10,262 nucleotides of DNA, from the NCBI GenBank assembly GCA_910592005.1, contig CAJVPP010004035.1:1-10262 (forward strand), read 5' to 3'. Below, piece after piece: positions 1 to 7,555 of the stretch. The notes beneath the pieces were generated by a model. That model did not search any database. It saw only the letters and a list, made by a program, of their open reading frames with translations, and was not told the origin of the DNA. The position numbers and the translations under genes are program-made. How positions within the stretch are numbered: the stretch's first letter is position 1; each line of letters begins with the position of its first letter. Origin of the DNA: Funneliformis mosseae (taxonomy: Eukaryota; Glomeromycota; Glomeromycetes; Glomerales; Glomeraceae).

Positions 1-48
1 CACATGGCTAATAACTTATAAAAAATTTATTTAAATTTTTATTTTTAA

Positions 49-84
49 GCCGTGCAATATTTTTGTCCCCCCCGGTATGTAATA
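49..84. repeat. Possible DNA-transposon terminus (C7 tract next to TA)
   Basis: This is a GC-richer block in almost pure A/T DNA: GCCGTGCAATATTTTTG, then a run of seven C, then GG followed by TA. Read on the minus strand it starts at a TA and runs ACCGGGGGGG ACAAAAATATTGCACGGC. A G-run next to TA followed by A-rich sequence resembles the outer end of a TA-targeting (Tc1/mariner-like) inverted repeat, with the element lying to the left of the window. No second copy occurs in the window, so the repeat cannot be confirmed here. Confidence 0.25.
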
Positions 85-664
85 TAATTTTTTAAAAAAA
101 ACTAAAATTGAATTTTTACAGTAATGTGTAATAATTAAGTATTTAAATAAAATAAATAATTTTTTTATACAATCAGCTTATTACCTTTTTTTTTGGTTAA
201 TTTACATAATAATTTATTTTATTTTTTAAACTTTATTTATATATTTTTATTTCTTTTAGATACTTTATATTTCTTCTAATCTATTAAATTGCTTTAGTTT
301 AATATTTAAAAAAAAACTTTATTTTTTTTTTAAAAAAATAAAATAAATAAAATTTCTAGTTTATTGGTTTTAAATATTAATACTTTTTCAAATTCTTATT
401 AAATAAATAATAATAAATTTATATTAAATCATGATTGCTAAAAAATTAATTATTAATATACATTTTTGAGATAAAATTACAAAAGTTATATAACTTTTTT
501 TTATAATATTATTTGTTGTAATTTAAAATAATCTACTAAAAAATTCTTTTTATAATGAAAAATATAAATAATAAATAATTTTTTATTTTCTTTTAAATAG
601 TTTTATATAGACAAAATACAGATATCAAATTTATCAACAAAATAATAAACTGTACATATTTATA

Positions 665-679
665 AGGATAAGTTATCCT
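665..679. repeat. 15-bp perfect palindrome with two GATA cores
   Basis: AGGATAAGTTATCCT is self-complementary around a central G (672). It places GATAAG on the plus strand and GATAAC on the minus strand, so it could hold a pair of zinc-finger GATA factors. It lies about 680 bases upstream of the gene at 1362. A regulatory role is inference only. Confidence 0.3.
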
Positions 680-1316
680 GAGTTATTCTTTAGATTCTAA
701 AGAAATTATTATGATTTGTAAGTTAATAACTCGAAAATTCAAACATTAAAATGTGTCATACTAACCTTTAGACTCCAATAAATGAATTATAAATGAATCT
801 CATCCAGCCTATTGATGTTTTAAAGAATAATTAAATGTTATTAAAATATCTATTCAACCTTTTTAACTTTATTTTTTTATTATTAATATTTCTTTTTATA
901 CCTTAAATTGCTTTATTTGTACAACAAATTTGGTAATGATGCACAACATGAATTTTCTCGCCTTATTTATTTCTTGGTTTAATGTGTTCTTATTAAAAAT
1001 TTTACAAAGATATTGGATACATTGTTTTGCAAAAATATAAATAAAATAAATAAAATCAAAATTCCGAAAATGTATATCAAGCTTGATTGAAATTACCTTT
1101 GTAATGTTTGTAAGATGTAATTTATTGAGATATCACGCTCCCATACATACCATATAAATACATATCGATTGTATATTTTATTAATGTATTTATTAATAAT
1201 ATTCTATATTTTCTCCTCTTCCATTAATTTTTCTTGGAATGTTAATTTTAACATATCCAAGGTTAAAAATTTTAAATTCATTCCTTTCAACTCATTAAAT
1301 TAAATTGCCGTGGTTT

Positions 1317-1361
1317 ACTCACTTTCTTTTCTTTTTTCATACAACTGTGTAAAATATAAAG
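1317..1361 (+). promoter_or_regulatory. Pyrimidine-rich leader before the GPI-protein gene
   Basis: A CT-rich stretch (CTCACTTTCTTTTCTTTTTT, starting at 1317) lies just upstream of the start codon, and the start context is AAAGATGG. CT-rich blocks close to the start are common in fungal promoters of well-expressed genes. A TATA-like CATATAAATAC lies near 1150, about 200 bases upstream. No transcription start can be fixed from sequence alone. Confidence 0.3.
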
Positions 1362-2117
1362 ATGGGTAGAAGAAAATTGTTTGCTAGACCAGTCTTTTTA
1401 ATAATGCTATTAATAATATTAGTATTTTTATTATCATTTGTCGTTGCTCAAAGCGAAGACAATAAAGTGACGCCTTCTAAATCAAAAGATGAACCAAAAA
1501 ATGTTAGAGAACCTGGTAAAAATGCTAATGCCAAAACACCGAAACCAAAAGCCGAAAACGGTAAAGCACCTACAAAAGGGAACAATGAAAAAAACGATGC
1601 TAAAAATGATGCTAAAAATAAAAATGAAAAGCCCAAGGATGAAAAAGGGAAAGTACCTGATGATAAAGCAAAAGAGCCAAAGCAAGTTGATAAACCAAAG
1701 AATGATGATGATATGGAACAAGAATGTTATGAATGCTGGACTCGTAATAGGTCACTTTTATCAGCTTGTAATGGAATAACCGAGCAAGAATTTTTGGAAT
1801 TTAATAAACAACAAACTTCAAGAAAAGTTGCAAGCTGTTTATGCGTATTTGCTGATAATATACAGAAAATTTTTGACAATGCTTGTAGTGCTGTCTGTCC
1901 TGATGAAAAGATTGAAGCTGATCTTTCTGACAAAGCCATACAATTTAAAAAATCTTTTAAATGTGATGGTAATGGTAATTCTATTTTGGGGAATTCTACC
2001 ATGAATAAATTTGGTGCGAGCGGAACATATTCTTCAGATGTCTCAAAAAAAATTATCGTGAATAATTTGTATATAGCATCATCATTTGTGTTGGGAATTA
2101 TTCTCGGTTTAAGTTAG
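1362..2117 (+). CDS. Secreted GPI-anchored protein with Lys-rich stalk and eight-cysteine CFEM-like domain
   Basis: A single-exon gene for 251 residues. Residues 1-29 form a signal peptide: a basic start (GRRK) and a hydrophobic core at 11-28 ending SFVVA, with a likely cut before Q30. Residues 31-117 are a disordered, strongly basic stalk of Lys, Asn, Pro, Asp and Glu with KNDAKNDAK repeats. Residues 118-201 hold eight cysteines at 122, 125, 136, 159, 161, 175, 179 and 201. The order C-C-C-CxC-C-C-C resembles fungal CFEM domains, which are often GPI-anchored and in some yeasts bind haem. The C3-C4 gap (22) and C7-C8 gap (21) are longer than usual, and no Asp sits just before CxC, so CFEM membership is uncertain. 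Residues 231-251 are a hydrophobic tail after a small-residue patch (GASGTYSSD, 218-226), as expected for GPI attachment. N129 and N211 are N-glycosylation sequons. The likely place of action is the cell wall or outer plasma membrane. Gene structure is secure; function is not. Confidence 0.85.
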   Translation: MGRRKLFARPVFLIMLLIILVFLLSFVVAQSEDNKVTPSKSKDEPKNVREPGKNANAKTPKPKAENGKAPTKGNNEKNDAKNDAKNKNEKPKDEKGKVPDDKAKEPKQVDKPKNDDDMEQECYECWTRNRSLLSACNGITEQEFLEFNKQQTSRKVASCLCVFADNIQKIFDNACSAVCPDEKIEADLSDKAIQFKKSFKCDGNGNSILGNSTMNKFGASGTYSSDVSKKIIVNNLYIASSFVLGIILGLS

Positions 2118-2224
2118 CATATATATCTCATTGTTCACTTTTTTATAAGAAATTTTCTTTTCAATTTGTAAATCTTTGTACTTTTATTACTGTAATCTCT
2201 TTCTTTTGAATTTTTTTTTTTTAC

Positions 2225-2476
2225 TTAACTATGGCAATTTAGTTTATTCCATCATCCATCATCTACAACTCCTGAATAACCCTTTTTAAATTCAAAGAAA
2301 TCTTTCACCAAAGCACCCGCAGTTTCTCTTTACAAATGTTCTCCAAACACAGTAAAGTCTTTAACATGATTAATTACGCTTCCCAATTGCGTCTATTTTG
2401 GTGGGACATCATTCCAATAAAGGACTGAATTGGACTTTTGATCTAAAATAAAATAATTAAAATCCCAAAAATGGTT
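2225..2476 (-). pseudogene. Decayed coding fragment, minus strand, three in-frame stops
   Basis: On the minus strand one frame reads like protein from 2476 to a final TAA at 2227-2225, interrupted by TAG (2395-2393), TAA (2332-2330) and TGA (2254-2252). Segments between the stops include QKSNSVLYWNDVPPK, TQLGSVINHVKDFTVFGEHL and RETAGALVKDFFEFKKGYSG, with a balanced residue mix unlike translated A/T noise. A possible 3' splice site (TTATTTTAG, AG at 2444-2443) lies before the QKSN segment, so this may be the last exon of a lost gene. I do not recognise the family. Caution: the plus strand is also stop-free for about 50 codons over 2276-2428, so the strand is not certain. The fragment lies just past the 3' end of the GPI-protein gene, converging on it. 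Confidence 0.42.
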
Positions 2477-2479
2477 TCA

Positions 2480-2961
2480 TTCTATGAATTTAAAGCATGT
2501 GAAAGTTGCAATTTGTCTTTTTTAATATATTATTTTTTTTAAAACGCCCCGAAGGTATGCGCAGCTCATTAATTATTAGATCGAAAAAAAAAATTAATAA
2601 ATTTCAAAGGATTATTATACAAATTTTTTTATCGATCGACACTAGAAAAAAAATAATAATTTTTTTTTTTTTTATTACATACAATATCAACTACATTTTA
2701 CTACTCTACTTTAATAACTCCTCCAACCTTTTTGTAATTTTTTTTTTTTTTGACTATCAAAATGCTATTAGTATAGTGATGATAATATAAAAATAAACGT
2801 ATATATATATATAAATCAAAAGAAAGGAGGGAAGTTTTTTTTTTCTCAGATGATAAGGCATGAAAAAAAAGGGGGAATGAAACGGCCTATTTTAAAAAAG
2901 TTTTTAGTTGTACCTGCAAGATGTGACATATAAATAATATATATACACTGTATATAAAAAT
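2480..2961. other. A/T-rich spacer downstream of the 283-aa membrane-protein gene
   Basis: Homopolymer A and T runs, an AT dinucleotide run around 2800-2812 and a GGAGGGAAG block at about 2826 fill this stretch. An open frame at 2506-2790 (+) translates to Phe/Ile/Lys/Asn runs produced by the poly(T) tracts and is not considered a gene. The right part probably serves as the 3' untranslated region of the minus-strand gene ending at 2962. Confidence 0.6.
2940..2956. repeat. Small inverted repeat just past the stop codon
   Basis: TATATAC, a three-base loop ACT, then GTATATA form perfect 7-bp arms, six bases beyond the stop codon of the minus-strand gene. It could form a weak hairpin in the 3' untranslated RNA. 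Chance is also plausible in such A/T-rich DNA. Confidence 0.3.
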
Positions 2962-3813
2962 TTATTTTCTTCCAGAATCACCTCCAACCGTCGTGGAAGA
3001 CGGTCGAGAACGGAAAGAATTTGCAGATTGTTGAAATCTATTGGTTGCATCTTTGGTATCTTGACCTGCAACAACAGCCATAAAACTTAACATCAATCCT
3101 TTTAGCCACTTGAAATCTTTATTATCAGGATTTGGACCACCAGTTGAAGTTCCATTTCCATTTGAATTTCTTTTTGAACTTGTATCATTAGTTGAACCTC
3201 CATTAGGTGAGGATGAATTATTACCACCAACACCACCACCAAGGTGAACGTCACAATTGACATCGCCATTCCACGGTTGATCAAAATATTTTTGAAGGAA
3301 ATCCTCCCAATCATCACCCATCATTGAAATTCTTTCTCGAACTCCATTTCTCAACCGTGCCCACGCACGTGAAGTATGAAATAACCTCAAGGCATCATCA
3401 TAAAATGTTAAAAGGTATGAAACGAAGAATATAAAACATACTGTCGTTAAACAGAAAGAATATACTACCATTAGGGATACGTATTTTACTGCTGAAGATT
3501 GAAGAACTCTTCTTGGTATATTCAATGGATGAAGAAGAAGTGCGGTGAATAACCCTTTCTCATCATTATCCTTTGAGGAATTATTACGGGTAGAAGGTGT
3601 TCCTGAAATATCATTTCTAGATAAATTTGTCCCATTTGGTGTTATATTACTTTGATGATATTGTGATGAATATAAATTTGATTGATGGATATTATTAAAG
3701 GAAGTTTGATTTCCTCCTGTTGGTGTCGTGGAAGGTCCCGAAGGATGATAATCATATTCATTATCGTCGTACCCATACGAAGACGGTGGTGGTGAGTTCG
3801 TACGAGGTGACAT
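2962..3813 (-). CDS. 283-aa membrane protein of unknown function
   Basis: A single-exon frame of 283 residues whose composition (Ser, Asn, Gly, Pro, Thr) and third-base use differ clearly from the A/T surroundings. Residues 1-86 are disordered, opening MSPRTNSPPPSSYGYDDNEY and rich in Asn/Ser/Tyr. Residues 87-107 contain LLLHPLNIPRR, a possible amphipathic or membrane-surface segment. Residues 111-138 form a long hydrophobic stretch (YVSLMVVYSFCLTTVCFIFF and on), enough for one long helix or a tight hairpin. Residues 139-181 are charged and likely helical, with RAWARLRNGVRERI and MGDDWEDFLQKYFDQPW. Residues 192-231 are a Gly/Asn/Ser linker. Residues 236-249 are a weaker hydrophobic patch (WLKGLMLSFMAVVAG), followed by a Ser/Arg-rich tail. 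There is no signal peptide and no motif I can assign to a known family. The hairpin-like hydrophobic core would suit an ER or lipid-droplet surface protein, but that is speculation. It is transcribed away from the pseudogene region at 5145-6137 and towards the fragment at 2225-2476. Confidence 0.8.
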   Translation of the reverse strand: MSPRTNSPPPSSYGYDDNEYDYHPSGPSTTPTGGNQTSFNNIHQSNLYSSQYHQSNITPNGTNLSRNDISGTPSTRNNSSKDNDEKGLFTALLLHPLNIPRRVLQSSAVKYVSLMVVYSFCLTTVCFIFFVSYLLTFYDDALRLFHTSRAWARLRNGVRERISMMGDDWEDFLQKYFDQPWNGDVNCDVHLGGGVGGNNSSSPNGGSTNDTSSKRNSNGNGTSTGGPNPDNKDFKWLKGLMLSFMAVVAGQDTKDATNRFQQSANSFRSRPSSTTVGGDSGRK

Positions 3814-4379
3814 TTTATTCGTTATGTACTTCTTTTGCTATACCTTTTTTCGTTAAATTAACTTAAGTTGGTTTATTTTGTTTGTCAAATATTTTTTTTT
3901 GTTTCGTCAAAAAAGGGCAGAGAAAAAAATTTTTTTTCTTGAAATTTGTTTAAGCTAACGCTGATAGGGTTGTTCTTTTTTAAGAAAATTTTTTTCAACT
4001 GCAGACAACTTCTATTTATTGTGCAGGAAAAAAAAAAGAATAAAAGATATTAGACCCAAAAAAAGAAAAAGTGAACTTCCACAAAAAAAAAAAAAAATTT
4101 TTTTTCGGTTGAAACAGAGGGTATTGTCCCAAATAAAAAATTTGCTCCTCTAAAAAGTTTATTATTGTAGAACAAGAACAAAGAAATTTTTTTTTTTTTT
4201 TTTTTTTGATAAAGAAAAAGAGACATATATATATACACTCGTTTATAAGTAAAATTTGGCGGTTAAAAAAATCTTTTTTATTATATTATACAATAAAAAA
4301 AAAAAGACAATTAAAAAAAACACGGGCCTATTTGACTTTAGCATAGCATGATGTCTTATTGTTTTTTTTTTTTTTTCAG
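3814..4379. other. Homopolymer-rich upstream region of the 283-aa gene
   Basis: This is the region 5' of the minus-strand gene starting at 3813. It holds many poly(A)/poly(T) tracts, including 15 A followed by 8 T (4083-4105) and 21 T (4187-4207). Such tracts exclude nucleosomes and are common in promoters of AT-rich fungi. The minus-strand frame at 4050-4238 is a product of these runs, with Lys/Phe repeats, and is not accepted as a gene. Confidence 0.5.
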
Positions 4380-4624
4380 GCGTTTGTACTCCAGGGAATT
4401 TCCAAATATTAATAAAATCACAAGGATTCGGGGTGAACTTTTATGATTTGAATGATAATTGGATGATTTTAAATAAAATGGCTGGGAGTTTACTTGTGAT
4501 TATTAAAAAAAAAAAAACCATTAAATATAAAGTAAACAACCTAGTATATATTTTCGTAAGCGTTCATTGTGGAATGTTCATTCTTTTTCAACATTCGCAT
4601 GGTTTTTGTTTTCTTACCTTGTAA
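4380..4624 (+). other. Doubtful orphan exon after a strong polypyrimidine tract
   Basis: A 15-base T run ends in CAG at 4377-4379, which is a good 3' splice site. Past it one frame stays open to TAA at 4622-4624. Its first part, VCTPGNFQILIKSQGFGVNF then YDLNDNWMILNKMAGSLLVI, reads somewhat like protein. The rest passes through a poly(A) run and becomes Phe/His/Val-rich. A GTAAGC at about 4555 could be a donor. No upstream exon or start codon is visible, since the preceding bases are homopolymers. It may be a stray exon, a remnant or chance. Confidence 0.18.
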
Positions 4625-5096
4625 AGAATCATGCTCAGTTAAATTTTATTATATAATGCATTGTTGATTTTTAAAATTTAAACTGTATATATACTGTATA
4701 TCTGGTTTTAAGACCGATTTTAAAGATAAGAAGTATTGGTTATCCGATAATCTTAATATCATAGTTAATTAGTATCGAATTTATTATTATATAAAATTAT
4801 TAAAATTATTAGATATTAAAGTATGTTAGAAACCAAAGATAAATACTTTTTGATTTAGATTTAAATTTTTAATAAGTTTTATTCTAATGTTTCATATTAA
4901 CAATAATATTTGTTTTTTAAAAAAAAAATTGTAGTTAAAATAATTATAATTTTTATTTTTTTTTAAAAAAAAATCAGGTATTTAAATCTTTTATAAAAAT
5001 GCAATTTTTACATATATAGAAATTAAATTTATATATTATATCAATATAATTTCATGTAAATTTATATACATATAGAATAATATACATTTTGTTTAT
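4625..5096. other. A/T-rich spacer, nothing recognised
   Basis: Almost pure A/T with short direct repeats such as ACTGTATATATACTGTATAT near 4681-4700. There is no convincing reading frame, RNA gene or element terminus. The composition changes sharply at about 5097, where the richer pseudogene island begins. Confidence 0.6.
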
Positions 5097-5144
5097 TAAT
5101 GTCGGAGGATACTAATGTCTTCAACCTCAAGATAGAGGGTGTGA

Positions 5145-5392
5145 CATTATGCGATAGATAACGGAGATATCGATATTATCTCTGGTATATTAAATCTAAT
5201 CTTAAGATTATCGAGATCAACCAATAAAATTAATCTTGATGTTGATGGGATCGCGGAAGAATTTAATATAACTTTCTTTTTAAAGTATTCATGAAAGAGA
5301 ACAAACCATTTTTATCATGCATGTCATCCTTTCGATTAATTTTTTCGGGGAAAGAGGTCTTGTACAGTAACTAAACTGTAATTATTTACCGA
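5145..5392 (+). pseudogene. Broken coding remnant, possibly the 5' part of the island
   Basis: From 5145 to a TGA near 5292 one frame is open and protein-like: NGDIDIISGILNLILRLSRS followed by TNKINLDVDGIAEEFNITFF. Just past that stop a different frame gives VFMKENKPFLSCMSSFRLIF and SGKEVLYSN before a stop at about 5370. The frame switch without good splice signals suggests a frameshifted remnant. Base composition matches the pseudogene starting at 5502, so both may derive from one locus, but the link is not shown. Family unknown. Confidence 0.28.
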
Positions 5393-5501
5393 TAATTTAA
5401 ATTGGAAGTTGGGAATTATTTATTATAGTATTCAAGTTTTTCTTTTTTTTTTTTATTTGATTTCGTGATTATGCACAAACACTCGAATATCACCACGTTA
5501 A

Positions 5502-6137
5502 ATGGCTTCTAAGAAAGCCAAAGGCCCACTCATAAAGTAACGAAGTTGTCAAGAAATATTGTAGGATCATCGATAATGAACAACAAAAACTTACAGAAAT
5601 ATGTCGGATCAAAGAGAAGGTTGATTATATTTCTTGAACTCCGCTTCTTTACATTTCATAAAAAAGAAAGGAACCTTTTGGAAGGTCCGAGATAAATATA
5701 GCTGGGCATTTTGGGATCAATGAAAATGATGAAGTAGATTTAACCGCTCCGCAATGTTTAGAAGTATATTTTTCCAAAAAGTCTCTGAATAGATCATTAC
5801 AAAAAATTAATAATGGAATATTACAAAATCGTGATTGTCATATTGGACGCAAAGAGCTTGAAGCGTTGATAGAAATTTTCACTAAAGCAATGGTAAGATA
5901 AATAATATAAAATATATTGTTTAGTACGCTTTTATATTTGTGTAATGGTTAATATTTGCTTTCTTGATCGCGAATATTTAGGAGGCTGATAAATTTCTTT
6001 GAGAAATGACAAGTCATTGCAAGGCGCAGATTCCACGTCAAGGAGCTCGGTCTAATTTAGCACGACGAGTCGGAGCGAAGTGCGATTTTATTTCAACTGA
6101 TGAAACTCAAGAGGATCAGAAGACAGACAATGTGTGA
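5502..6137 (+). pseudogene. Frameshifted pseudogene with a surviving intron
   Basis: A start ATG at 5502 opens MASKKAKGPLIK and stops at TAA 5538. The next frame picks up at 5536 with SNEVVKKYCRIIDNEQQKLT and runs to TGA at 5635. The first frame returns at 5634 with KKKGTFWKVRDKYSWAFWDQ and ends at TGA 5721. The second frame then gives GHFGINENDEVDLTAPQCLE and KELEALIEIFTKAM up to 5892. A donor GTAAGA (5893) and acceptor TATTTAG (AG 5980-5981) bound an 89-nt phase-0 intron. After it the frame continues (AQIPRQGARSNLARRVGAKC) to TGA 6135-6137, with one in-frame TGA at 6000-6002 that a later AG acceptor could avoid. At least three frame changes in about 200 bases argue for a decayed gene. Undetected introns are the main alternative, though two would be unusually short. 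The product was charged and probably soluble; I do not recognise the family. Confidence 0.55.
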
Positions 6138-6339
6138 AATGATTCAAAAATTTATAATCACTTCATTTTTCTATCAAAATTATTAATTTTGAAATTTGAT
6201 AAGCCAAAGAATACTTTTAAAAAATCATTTGAAGTAGTTTATTTAATTTTAATCCTTTACATTATACTTCTATATAATTTTTATATAATTAGAGGGTATG
6301 TTAAATAAAGTAAGATAAGTGATAATATTAAATGAGGAA

Positions 6340-7011
6340 TTAATAGGACATGGAAGTGTCTTCAGTAATTTTGATAGGAGGAGTATAAAGATGATTACTG
6401 TTACCAGCATCACCATGTTCCAAACCACTACCATCGGAACTAGTTTCACCATTATCTTCCATTATCTCTTGTCCTTCCCCTTCGTAATCATCATAATTAT
6501 AACGTGATTGAGGATAAATATAATAATTATCCATCGTTGGCCAATATTTTGCTTGTTCTTGTTGTATATTGACCAATTTTTCCATGTAATTTATGTAAAG
6601 GTTATCAATCATGTCCTGAAAAGCTATACGACGTTGTTGCCAATACGTTGGTTGCTTGTATTCACTTTTTTCTTTGGAATCCTTTATGGCTGTTGGGGAG
6701 GAAGTTACATCTTTTACATCATAGCAGAATCCTATTATCATTTGTAGCGTCGATACGATTCCAATAATTATCAATAGCATATTCCATATGAAGAAACTAA
6801 TATAAAGAGAAAAAGATTAAGTAACGGATTGACAAAAAAAAAAAATAGAAATAAAGAAAAAATAAACCCCCAGAAAAGAAAGATATATATAATATTACAT
6901 CATTATTAAATGCGCTGCAAACGCTACCCATTGATTTATAGTAATAATCGAAATGGTCAAAATTTTATATGATAAATGGAATAAATTTGCGATTATATTA
7001 ATAATCCACAT
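6340..7011 (-). CDS. Two-exon gene for a 189-aa membrane protein with acidic tail
   Basis: The second exon (6796-6340) alone gives a 146-residue open frame starting at an internal Met. A better model joins an upstream exon (7011-6899, start ATG at 7011) across a 102-nt intron (GTAATA donor at 6898, TATATTAG acceptor ending 6797). The frame is kept and the split codon reads Ile38. The joined protein has 189 residues. Residues 4-26 and about 30-61 are hydrophobic, giving two or three membrane helices near the N-terminus. The join falls inside the second hydrophobic block and keeps it hydrophobic, which supports the splice. Residues 63-130 are hydrophilic and probably helical (YWQQRRIAFQDMIDNLYINY). 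Residues 130-189 are Tyr/Asp/Glu/Ser-rich and acidic (YDDYEGEGQEIMEDNGETSS). Predicted place: an internal or plasma membrane with the tail on one face. No family recognised. A further upstream exon cannot be excluded. Confidence 0.68.
6797..6898 (-). other. Spliceosomal intron of the 189-aa membrane-protein gene
   Basis: 102 nt, phase 2. The donor is GTAATATT, a branch-point-like ACTTAAT sits about 25 bases before the acceptor, and a pyrimidine-rich CTTTTTCTCTTTATATTAG ends the intron. It contains the C/T-rich TTTCTTTTCTGGGGG segment. Splicing here extends the frame upstream to an A-rich start context. Confidence 0.62.
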
Positions 7012-7140
7012 TTTTATTTTTTTTTTTTTTTTTTCGTAAAAAAAAGAAAGGATTTTTTTTTTTTTTTTTTTCCTCAAAAGAAAAAAATATATATATAAAA
7101 AAAAGGAAACCTATCAAAAAATGATGTTTATATAAAATGG
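7012..7140 (-). promoter_or_regulatory. A-rich leader and TATA-like element of the 189-aa gene
   Basis: Read on the minus strand, a TATA-like TTTATATAAA (7127-7136, itself palindromic) lies about 116 bases before the start codon. Between them the leader would carry runs of 19 A (7071-7053) and 18 A (7034-7017), the second one ending six bases before the ATG. Poly(dA:dT) tracts here could keep the promoter open. A-rich leaders just before ATG are common in AT-rich fungi. Confidence 0.35.
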
Positions 7141-7265
7141 TTCACACCCTGATTTACTGTAATATGTGAATGTTGTGACTTTCAAAGGAAAAGCACCTGT
7201 AAGTTCACGAGAACACTTATTCTTTGTATAACCGTTACATGTGATGTTTATTCTAAATAAAATTC

Positions 7266-7445
7266 TTAGTGGATGATGGAATGTTTATAATTTAAAATTA
7301 AAAAAAAATTGGTGAATGATAAAATGAAAGATAAACGTGCAGGTAGATTTGCGACCCGCAGATTAATCACACGTGACGCAGCAAAATATTTTTCGAGTTG
7401 CAAGTACTTATTAACGAGAAGTCTATCCACGTCGGAAAATGCCAT
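7266..7445 (-). CDS. Candidate small ORF of 59 aa
   Basis: An ATG at 7445 (minus strand) starts a 59-residue frame ending near 7266. Its first 42 residues (MAFSDVDRLLVNKYLQLEKY, FAASRVINLRVANLPARLSF) have a balanced charged/hydrophobic mix and sit in a stretch richer in G/C than its surroundings. The last third is hydrophobic and A/T-driven. The frame is open further upstream to about 7544, but that part looks like noise. It could be a small gene, the end of a lost gene, or a by-product of a promoter region. No family recognised. Confidence 0.22.
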   Translation of the reverse strand: MAFSDVDRLLVNKYLQLEKYFAASRVINLRVANLPARLSFILSFTNFFLILNYKHSIIH

Positions 7446-7555
7446 AAAAAATAATAAATAAATAAAACACGGATTAAAGTTATCGTAAATCCATTTCTCT
7501 GATAGAAACGAGGAGTTATTATGTAAATAAATGGAAATCAGCAAATCATGCTTAT

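Larger units (their letters stand above)
1..1361. other. AT-rich intergenic DNA left of the GPI-protein gene
   Basis: No reading frame here looks like protein in any of the six frames. Most of it is A/T with short homopolymers. Positions 1-600 are the poorest in G and C. Positions 660-1340 are somewhat richer and probably hold the promoter of the gene at 1362. Two short structures stand out and are listed separately: a C7 tract beside a possible transposon end near 49-84, and a 15-bp palindrome at 665-679. I saw no tRNA or other RNA gene. Confidence 0.7.

Noticed and set aside
1448..1779. Open frames overlapping the GPI-protein gene on both strands
   Set aside because: They are shadows of the Lys-rich stalk: its A-rich codons give Phe/Leu-rich or Lys/Met-rich products in the other frames. 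The plus-strand frame at 1362 has the signal peptide, cysteines and GPI tail.
2276..2428. Stop-free plus-strand frame of about 50 codons (includes MFSKHSKVFNMINYASQLRL)
   Set aside because: It has no stop, but also no neighbouring exon or signals. The minus strand reads more like protein despite its stops. Kept as an alternative in the pseudogene entry.
2506..2790. 94-codon plus-strand open frame
   Set aside because: Almost entirely Phe, Ile, Lys and Asn from poly(T)/poly(A) tracts, with no domain or start context.
3102..3317. 71-codon minus-strand frame inside the 283-aa gene
   Set aside because: An out-of-frame shadow of the Gly/Asn/Ser linker of the accepted gene.
4050..4238. 62-codon minus-strand frame upstream of the 283-aa gene
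   Set aside because: Made of Lys and Phe runs from homopolymers.
5533..6002. Stop-codon reassignment as an explanation for the interrupted frame
   Set aside because: Both TAA and TGA interrupt it, coding-like sequence changes frame, and the intact genes nearby use normal stops.
6319..6747. Plus-strand open frames opposite the 189-aa gene
   Set aside because: Ile/Thr/Phe-rich antisense shadows of the accepted second exon.
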